Source: Linum tenue
Taxonomy: Eukaryota; Streptophyta; Magnoliopsida; Malpighiales; Linaceae
Length of the DNA: 64,000 nt
Assembly: GCA_946122785.1 (NCBI GenBank)
Contig: CAMGYJ010000002.1
Location: 41,690,495-41,754,494 of the forward strand
Direction: 5' to 3'
Shown here: positions 57,043 through 64,000 of the stretch, one piece after another
How positions within the stretch are numbered: position 1 is the stretch's first letter
How the letters are laid out: each line of letters opens with the position of its first letter
The notes under the pieces: generated by a model
Database searches by the model: none
Told to the model about the DNA's origin: nothing
The model's input: the letters and a program-made list of their open reading frames with translations, nothing else
Position numbers and translations under genes: made by a program

Positions 57043-59337
57043 TAGGGCTACAAATGAGCCGAGCTGCTCGCGAGCGGCTTGGCGTTTGACTCGGAAAAAG
57101 TTCGTTCAAAACTCGACTCGTTTACTAACAAGCGATCTTGAGCTAGGCCTTCTGCAGGCCGTGGATCGCGAGCTAGCTCGACTCGGTGGCTTGTTGAGCT
57201 CTACTCGTGAGCTGGCTCGTTTAGAGCTCATGAGATGTCTCAACACTCAACATTTGGGCTAGAGAGCCAACTCGATTACTGACTTATGAATGAATCGATC
57301 TATATGAGTTTTATTATGATAATTCATAGTGATTGTTGAATTATATATCTAACCCTATATGAATTTTAGCACGTAGATTATGTGAGCAAATATGTCTCAT
57401 TTCATTTTAAAAAGAAATTATGTGTCATAGATTGTGATACTACAAAATAAAATAATTTTTTCTAGTTAAAATTTATTAACTAAATAATATGATACCACAA
57501 GATATAACATGAGATTAGTTTATATTAAACACTTAACTATTATTATTATTATTACTTTATTAGGTGGCGATGCCGCGCCGTGCCGCGGGCGGAGATGGCC
57601 TATGGGCATGTATTATGTGGCCCGTTATGATGTTTTGTTAGTATTATTAGTCTAAAATTAATTTTTTGTTAGTAGTTTTGTTAGTAATATTGACTTGACA
57701 ATATGATATTGACTGAGAAGATATATATGTAAGTCAACATCCAATTTAAAATTTTTTGAAAATATTAGCTGATAAATGATATATGGATACCCATTTATTC
57801 GAGGGTGTTTCAATTACACATACAAAAATTAGACATATTTGTAGAACTTCAAAATTTTAAGAACAAAAAATGTCATACACAAAAAATTTAGATACTAAAA
57901 TGTAATGTTCCGTCAATATTTTGAGGACTTATGTGCCAAAAAAATAAATTTAGGTTATAAATCTAAACATCTATTAAGTTTAGGTACCGAATTGTAATTT
58001 GTATAGTTGAGGTTTAATTCATTTATGGTGATATATTTAAGATGATAATTATTTACTTTTTTATAGAAAAATGGAAACTATTATTTGATATATGAAGATA
58101 CCTAGCCAAAAATTCCATGTATAATTGTTGAGTATTCTAACTCGGGTGAAAAAGAAAAACTTTAGGGAGAAGCAAAATGAATACAAACCGGAACTCGTTT
58201 AAAATTTCACGCCTTCAAATCCCATAGTGGAAAATGATTACTTTCTAATAAATAACAACCACATATATTTATTTTTAATTGAACTGAAAAAGTTAGTGGT
58301 TCATGGTTCAATTATTAATTCTCTAGACTGTTGGTAAGTCGTGTATGGACTCGTTCATACTTGTGATTAGAATACATAAAAATTGTATATTAATTAGGGT
58401 TAGACGAAGAAGGTAAAGAAAGAAATAAAGAAAGGGTTATTGAAAGAGAGTGAAAAATGAAACGAAGAGTAAGTAGATGATGGAAAGATTTTGACCAATA
58501 CTTTTAGCTGGTCGTCAATACAACAGTCAACCATTTTCACCGTAGCAATTTATTTACACTTGCTTATGTAGATGTCGCCTATTTTGTTACATGTAGTTAG
58601 TAGAAGTTTGTTTAGTACCCCGTAAATGTACTAAATGAGTTTATAAAATCGCTCTTGCAATATTTTAGAGTCGTCTCTCTTTTATCATTTATTTAATGTT
58701 TCACGTAATGAGCAAATATAATATAAAATGGCCGAATCTTCTTCTACAGTTGAGTGATACAACATCTTGTATGGTACAAACTACATTTATATTTTTTGTT
58801 ATGATAGATTGGATTCATGGATTGATTCAAAAGAATTGGTGGATTGTATTCATGGATTCAAGTAAAATCTAAACATTGGACCAATATGTAAATTTAAAAA
58901 AAAATTATAAGTACGAAAAGCTCATAAATCTTAGATACCAAAACATAATTGTTCAATGATTTTACATTAAAATTAAATTTGGAGTATCAAAATGTAAAAT
59001 ATACATTATAGTAACTAAGTTGTAATTTAATTAAATTTGGGGTATCAAAATGTAAAGTGTACAGCCCCTCAGCTTGCAAGTTTAGTAAACAGTAACTGAA
59101 CTTCTTCTTTATATATATTACTTATATCTTCATCTTGACATTAATCACATGTATCATACATAACATACAAAATGAATATATCAAATATGAGTTAAGATTT
59201 TAGCAAGCAAGCTAACTCTAACTCGACTCAACTCAACTCGGCTTGCTAACAAAAGAGCCGAGCTCGAGCTCAACTTGTTTATTAACGAACCGAACTCAAA
59301 ATAGGATAAAACTCGACTCGACTCATTTACAGCCCTA
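57043..59337. mobile_element. hAT-like element, 2295 bp, perfect 8-bp TSD, carrying a Helitron
   Basis: CACCTCAC occurs at 57035-57042 and 59338-59345. The ends TAGGGCTACAAATGAGCCG and, inverted, TAGGGCTGTAAATGAGTCG are terminal repeats, with many CGAGCTCG and ACTCGACTCG words inside. The Helitron at 57560-59128 is nested in it; without it the hAT is about 730 bp. No transposase was seen. Confidence 0.88.
57560..59128 (-). mobile_element. Non-autonomous Helitron, right copy
   Basis: On the minus strand it ends GGCGCGGCATCGCCACCTAA before T (CTAA at 57563-57560), matching the left copy's 3' end. The 5' end lies near 59128 (TAATATATATAAAG, then AAGTTCAGTTACTG). The interior is alignable in inverse with 51720-52860, but it has its own additional segment around 58140-58780. 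Confidence 0.65.
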
Positions 59338-59631
59338 CACCTCACCTACCGAAAATAGTGGCCAAAACGGCACTCAGGTTCCCTGCACTATGCATTGGAT
59401 TTGTTACCAAGCGAAAACCATTTCCCATTTTGTTACCCAGTTAAATGCATTATTATGACAATTCTATTTTGAAGTGAATTGTTTTTTACTGACCTGACCA
59501 TTGTGTTACATGTTTCAAACCAATAGTGTCCATTCCATTGTGTGAGTTGGATCTGCTTTTTTATTAATAATTTTTGTGACGTGGAAGGCTGAATGTACCA
59601 AATTAACAAACTTTAGGATGGGCCCGAATAG

Positions 59632-60054
59632 TAGTGATGGCAATGGGGCGGGCGGGGCGGGTACCTCAATTCCCATGTCCCGCCCCACGCTACTATGGGT
59701 CGGGGCGGGTAAAACCCGCGCGGGTACGTGGCGGGGCGGATCGACTCACTCTTACATGTTGTTCAAAAAAATACAAGTAAATTTTACTTTTTACAATAAA
59801 ACGTAGGGAATAACACTTTAAGAATGAAAAATATTGATAATAGAATGGATAATTGAGCCTAACAAGTTGAAAGATCGACTCTAACTAGTTGAAGAAAAGT
59901 CAAAATAGAAGAAATATGTATAGATATTGTAAGAAATTGAGATAAAATGAGTCTAGAACGGGGCAGGGCGGGTCGGAAGTAGATACCCATGCCCCGCCCC
60001 ATCGCGGATCAGGTCGGGTAATACCCGCGGGGTGGGTTGAAATTCCCATCACTA
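59632..60054. mobile_element. hAT-like MITE, 423 bp
   Basis: The ends TAGTGATGGCAAT and, inverted, TAGTGATGGGAAT are followed on both sides by GGGGCGGG words. The flanks CCGAATAG (59624-59631) and CCGGATAG (60055-60062) match at 7 of 8. It is non-coding. Confidence 0.82.
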
Positions 60055-60193
60055 CCGGATAGTATAACAACACCTTAAATATTGTTATACTAACAACAGG
60101 ATTCATTAATGGTACAAGGGTAGACTTACTAAAATATAATTAAATTAAAATATTTCAATTCCCACCGCCGATGCCGAGCACATTCCAATTCCA

Positions 60194-60498
60194 TCACTCC
60201 TTACTCTTGAGTCTCTCAACGCGCTGATTCAGCTGCTCTCTCTTGACGATGAGATTGGTGACGAAATAAAGCAGCCAATAGAGATCAGTGCGGCGGCGAT
60301 CAACTGGGCGTTCCTCTGGCTCTTCATGATTGATTTCTGGTGGCGGAGCTGTTAACTCAGGCTGCAGGATTTGCCGTCGCAGCTCGGCCGGGTCTCGTAC
60401 TTCCGGTAGATATCCATCATCAGGAACAGGCAGAATGGGACCACCGACAAGAACGGCTTCAGGAGGCAGTGCTTCCGCTCAAGCCTGTGATTCTCCAT
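60194..60498 (-). pseudogene. Small ER-type membrane protein, BAP31-like family, dead copy
   Basis: On the minus strand the ATG at 60498 gives MENHRLERKHCLLKPFLSVV then PFCLFLMMDIYRKYETRPSC and SLS before a TAA stop (60354-60352). The same frame resumes QLRHQKSIMKSQRNAQLIAA. After a one-base frameshift near 60280 a second hydrophobic stretch follows (YWLLYFVTNLIVKREQLNQR), then VERLKSKE and a stop at 60196-60194. Two membrane segments and a basic C-terminal helix suit the short plant proteins annotated as B-cell receptor-associated 31-like; that name is from memory and uncertain. It has no introns, so it may be a processed copy. Confidence 0.65.
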
Positions 60499-60658
60499 TC
60501 TTTCTGGTGATAGTGGGATTTAGATAACCTAATTCGCTCCTAAGGGCCTGTCGCTCCCGCTCCAGCGCGCGGAAACGCGAATTTTCAGCAAACCGGTAAT
60601 AATTCGCGAACTAAAGAAAGTGGGAGCGCGAATTAAATTTTCCGGAGCGCGATCTCCC

Positions 60659-60743
60659 ATGGAGATCCTGGATGGCATCGACCACATCGACGTTCTCACC
60701 TTTCACTCTGTTAGCGATTCCTGGTGCTCAGCCGTCCCACCGC
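60659..60743 (+). pseudogene. F-box-like gene fragment split by an LTR element (5' part)
   Basis: The ATG at 60659 gives MEILDGIDHIDVLTFHSVSD then SWCSAVPP. This resembles the second half of a plant F-box (DVLRFRSVCKSW type). The frame is interrupted by the LTR element inserted at 60744. Across the insertion site the frame meets a stop within a few codons, so the gene was probably already broken, or this was only a fragment. Confidence 0.45.
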
Positions 60744-61019
60744 TGATGAACCGTAACCCACGATTCAAGGGTTTTGCTTGTAACTCACAAGCGAGACAAA
60801 GACGTTGGTGTCTATAAACCTTTGATTTATTTGATTGATACGGAACTAATGCCAAAAGTACATATTTATAGGCTTAGAAAAGCCTAATACTTAACCTAAT
60901 CCTACCCCAATTCGGCTACCCCTTCCCAAACACAAAAGGAAAACTTGACCCAAAAGGAAAAACACCCTAGTCCAAACCGAAACTACCCAAAGCCCAAAAC
61001 ATGAAAAATACCCTCATCA
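60744..61019 (-). repeat. 3' LTR of the compact element
   Basis: 276 bp, TG...CA on the minus strand. It contains a TATAAATATG TATA-like block at about 60870. Confidence 0.92.
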
Positions 61020-62189
61020 ATCCTTCCCCCTTAAAGAACCTTGGTCCCCAAGGTTCGTTCCAATGCCGAGACGCGGTGGTCGATGACAAAAGCAACAGCA
61101 GCTCTTGCAGGGACGTCGAGGATTTCGTCGCTTCAGAAACTTCCAGCCCACAGCTCGAGACGGCAGCTTACGAGACTTCCTTCTTGATCTCTTCCATACC
61201 TTTGGCAGGACAAGCATTGGTTGCCACCTAGCAGCTCCATCTTCCGGCAAATCAGAACGACCTTGACCCGACTTAGTCCTTTGCTTCTTCAACTCAGGCC
61301 GCCCACGACCTGTTCCGGCTCCAATCTGCCAAGTATATAATTCATGTTGGAACACAATTATTTGTTCCTTAATCACCACAATTCGATCACCCACACCATC
61401 ACACCTGTCCACTTTGCCGCCCTTCCCTTGTGCCGTTGACAAAGAGAGCTTCCTCTCTTTCCTACAAGCGGCACGTCCAAACAACAGCCTCTCCTGCTCC
61501 CGTGACCCAATTAGCACACGCCCATCTCCAACCTGCCAATCGCACGGCAGTGACTCAATTATTGATGGCGTCCCTTGTCGCGGCACCAAACCTTCCACGC
61601 TGCCAAGAGCCGCTTCATCTTTCACGGTTTGTACTCCAACCGTGAACGCATCCTTCTCGCAACTTTCGAATCGATAGGTGAGAGCCTCATCGAGGTGGTA
61701 ATGACCGCGGTGCACTGTTTCCTTCCTATCGCTTCCAGATCGTTGGGTGAGAGCCTCGCATAGGTGATAATCACCATTGCGCACTGTTTCCTTCCCGCCG
61801 ATCTCGTTGATGGTGATCTTGATATCCTCCGCCGCCCTAGGTTCATTGGCGTCAACGCGGGCCACGTTGTCGTCACTTCGCTCTCCTCCGAAGATGATTG
61901 CGCGGTTGGCGTTCAGCTCCCGTTCGCGGCAGAATGTCGTGAACCTTTCACGCGACTTTGCTAGCAGTGCACAGGCGACCTTGGTCTGCTCGAGCGCTAT
62001 CTTCGCATTGCGTGCAAGGGCGCGGTACGGGGCTAGACCCTTCCCAGTAGGAGGCGTAACCAGGCTCTGATACCAATTGATGAACCGTAACCCACGATTC
62101 AAGGGTTTTGCGTGTAACTCACAAGCGAGAGAAAGACGTTGGTGTCTATAAACCTTTGATTTATTTGATTGATACGGAACTAATGCCAA
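61017..62189 (-). CDS. Uninterrupted ORF of the compact LTR element, unknown product
   Basis: The minus frame is open from inside the 5' LTR (62189) across the primer site and the whole interior to the edge of the 3' LTR, 390 residues at most. The biologically likely part starts after the primer site (NWYQSLVTPPTGKG). Visible features are a tandem repeat of about 22 residues (KETVRNGDYHLCEALTQRSG and KETVHRGHYHLDEALTYRFE), a charged middle (LLFGRAACRKERKLSLST) and a very basic C-terminus (KVWKRSRRKSRKLPSRAVGW). There is no zinc knuckle, protease or RT motif. It could be a degenerate gag-like or an RNA-binding protein. Confidence 0.45.
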   Translation of the reverse strand: MALVPYQSNKSKVYRHQRLSLACELHAKPLNRGLRFINWYQSLVTPPTGKGLAPYRALARNAKIALEQTKVACALLAKSRERFTTFCRERELNANRAIIFGGERSDDNVARVDANEPRAAEDIKITINEIGGKETVRNGDYHLCEALTQRSGSDRKETVHRGHYHLDEALTYRFESCEKDAFTVGVQTVKDEAALGSVEGLVPRQGTPSIIESLPCDWQVGDGRVLIGSREQERLLFGRAACRKERKLSLSTAQGKGGKVDRCDGVGDRIVVIKEQIIVFQHELYTWQIGAGTGRGRPELKKQRTKSGQGRSDLPEDGAARWQPMLVLPKVWKRSRRKSRKLPSRAVGWKFLKRRNPRRPCKSCCCFCHRPPRLGIGTNLGDQGSLRGKD

Positions 62190-62353
62190 AAGTACATATT
62201 TATAGGCTTAGAAAAGCCTAATACTTAACCTAATCATACCCCAATTCGGCTACCCCTTCCCAAACACAAAAGGAAAACTTGACCCAAAAGGAAAAACACC
62301 CTAGCCCAAACCGAAACTACCCAAAGCCCAAAACATGGAAAATACCCTCATCA
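62078..62353 (-). repeat. 5' LTR of the compact element
   Basis: 276 bp, almost identical to 60744-61019. It is followed on the minus strand by the primer-binding site. Confidence 0.92.
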
Positions 62354-62685
62354 ACCGCTGACTTCGACGAACTAATTTCCTCGTTGGAGTCAAGCTATCT
62401 TTCCCTGGTGATGTCAACGGCGTCCTCATTCCCTGCACCAAGTGTTGTGTGGAGTTTAAGAGTTTCAGCCTCCGATTCCATTCTTTGCCGACGCCGTACC
62501 GCCACTACTGCAAGCAGACGGTGGACTTCGCTTCTCCCGATTCAATTGAGATTGTTCCTCTTTTAGGCCGTACAATTGAGCATGTTGATCGATTGCGAGA
62601 TTTGAGAGAAATTTTTGATCTTAGATTGCATGGAAAATTGAAGATCAATAAAATATCAGCTTGCTCTGCGCGCAGGGTCGAATAG
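62354..62685 (+). pseudogene. DNA continuing the F-box-like fragment
   Basis: A frame reading GVLIPCTKCCVEFKSFSLRF then SPDSIEIVPLLGRTIEHVDR ends at 62685. It is gene-like but not recognised. Whether it belonged to the same gene as 60659-60743 cannot be decided by eye. Confidence 0.3.
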
Positions 62686-62924
62686 AGAGAGGGGAAAAAA
62701 TGGAGAGAGAGATTTGTAGGTTTATTTTGTGGTGGGGGAGAGTGGTGGATGAGTGTCGCCCAGAAAGAGATAAGATGTGGAAAAAGAAAATTAAAACAAT
62801 GATTAATTTATCAAAATAAAATAATATTTTATTATCATTTTCGATCTAAATTGTACTAATTTATGTGAAAAAATAATTAAAAATAATATAATAATAGCCC
62901 TCTCTTCACGCTCTTAATATTGAA

Positions 62925-64000
62925 CTAGTAATCGTGCCCGGCCCGTTGGCCGGCGTAGTTTTCTATTTCTTCTTGAAGGGGAGATTGAATATGTAAAATA
63001 TCAATAGAATATGTGAAACAAAATTTTAACTAAGCTGTGTCATACATTCTTTTCAACTACAACAATACCAAATTTATCATGGCAGAATTAAAGTGTGTAT
63101 ATAAAAGTAAAGAAGTTGACAATTGAGAACGAATTGGATAAACCAACTTCATGTTACAAAGTTACACCTTGAAAGTTCAATTGATCACCTTGCAGAATGA
63201 TAAGCATTAAGCAAAATGCAAATCAGAAACAATTTAAAAATCCACTCACTAACATTCCCATACGTGAAAATTGACCTATTGAATATTGACAATATATATA
63301 AGTTTGCTTGGGCTGGTCTAAGAAAATTGAGGGCAACAAATAGATGAGATTCATTCTTTATTGAAATAATGTCGGTTGTTTGTAGACTTCCGATCTCTAT
63401 CCATAAAATGTCTTGACAACAACGTTTGACATCTTTTCGTTATTAGTCTCTGTCAATATACATTGGTATAGTTTACCGTCGAATTTAGGGATGAAGATTT
63501 TGTGGTGTATGATCATTATTGCACTTGTCACTATTTCTGAAAACCTTGATAAGCTTTTCTTGTCTTGGTAAGCATGAGATTACATTGTATATCCACGGTC
63601 CACAAATTGTAGCACATATTTTTGTGTCAATTGGGTTAAATCTATTGCTTTAGTATATAATTGGTGTTAATCTATGAAGAGGCCAAGTTAGAATTTTTCA
63701 TGTGGCAATAGTATCCCTAAATCAACGTAAAAGGGGGAAAATATAGTATCAAAAGCTAAGGAATCACCTAAAATTAGAGTGGCGTGGAGTTTGGTTATTG
63801 ATATTGCATGAAACTTGCTTATGAATAATAGTTTATTGAATCCATGTGGATAAGCATTAGACAAATTGATAGACATACAGTTGCAGGAAGTTAAAGCCGG
63901 AGTTTAGTACTTTGCCATATACTACTCGCGGAAGTGCATGCTCTAATTTGGGGCAATCTATTTTCTTCCAAATTCAGATGCAGTCTCAGGATTGTATTGA
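62925..64000 (-). mobile_element. Helitron 3' end and adjoining AT-rich DNA
   Basis: On the minus strand the hairpin CCGGCCAACGGGCCGG is followed by GCACGATTA and CTAG (62928-62925) before T, a very good Helitron 3' end. The element extends to the right; its 5' end was not located and may lie outside the window. No gene was seen from 62950 to 64000. Confidence 0.55.

Larger units (their letters stand above)
60744..62353 (-). mobile_element. Compact LTR retrotransposon, 1610 bp, with unassigned ORF
   Basis: Two 276-bp LTRs lie at 60744-61019 and 62078-62353. They begin and end TGATGA...TCATCA and differ at about five positions by eye. ACCGC flanks both sides (60739-60743 and 62354-62358), a perfect 5-bp duplication. 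Reading the minus strand, TGGTATCAGAGC (62074-62063) follows the 5' LTR as an initiator-Met tRNA primer site, and a purine tract at 61034-61021 precedes the 3' LTR. The size and lack of gag-pol make it a non-autonomous, TRIM-like element. Confidence 0.93.

Noticed and set aside
61414..62070. Several plus-strand frames within the compact LTR element
   Set aside because: The element's own features (primer site, purine tract, long ORF) are all on the minus strand; these are shadows.
1..64000. tRNA or rRNA genes
   Set aside because: A search by eye for the conserved T-arm word and acceptor pairing gave no convincing tRNA, and no rRNA-like sequence was seen. A tRNAscan run would settle this.

Overview
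This window looks like nuclear DNA of a flowering plant, most likely a eudicot. It is AT-rich and gene-poor, with GT-AG introns, pyrimidine-rich 5' leaders, plant-type F-box/DUF295 and EFR3-like proteins, and dense relics of plant transposons (Athila-like and Copia LTR elements, an L1-type LINE, hAT, Mutator, Harbinger and Helitron elements). I cannot name the genus with confidence.

Only two genes look clearly intact. The first is an 18-exon EFR3-like gene at 6075-11176 (+), predicted to anchor a phosphatidylinositol 4-kinase complex at the plasma membrane. The second is an intronless F-box/DUF295 gene at 46372-47859 (+) with a good TATA box. A third locus at 20852-22510 (+) is a mosaic: three C2H2 zinc fingers, a coiled-coil exon, a DNA-level copy of two EFR3 exons with their intron, and a last coiled-coil exon. 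The joins from the second exon onward are all phase-compatible, but the zinc-finger exon is one base out of frame.

The rest is relics and mobile DNA. 1-5 kb: tandem repeats and hAT-like ends. 12-16 kb: hAT-like elements, a decayed zinc-finger relic and Copia-LTR-like DNA. 16.5-19.2 kb: an Athila-like gag relic on the minus strand split by a Mutator-like element, with a short Helitron at its 5' side. 24.2-31.6 kb: a nearly complete but dead LINE with a hAT-like element nested in it. 32-45 kb: a stopped secreted-peptide exon, an ABCG fragment, a hAT MITE with a perfect target duplication, a larger hAT carrying a foldback, a solo LTR with a perfect 5-bp target duplication, short Helitron ends, a motif-rich palindrome and a Mutator-like element with GC-rich cargo. 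49-59 kb: a solo LTR, a Tourist-like MITE, two Helitrons whose 3' ends face each other (the right one inside a hAT with a perfect 8-bp target duplication), a Copia RNase H fragment, and a duplicated zinc-finger relic joined to a copy of the F-box gene's 3' end. 59.6-62.4 kb: a small hAT, a dead small membrane-protein gene, and a young 1.6-kb LTR retrotransposon with an uninterrupted ORF that I cannot assign.

The recurring theme is reshuffling of host exons. EFR3 exons, F-box ends and zinc-finger segments each occur as an intact or older copy plus one or more fragments spliced into new contexts. The best candidates for something new are the mosaic gene at 20.9-22.5 kb and the small LTR element at 60.7-62.4 kb.
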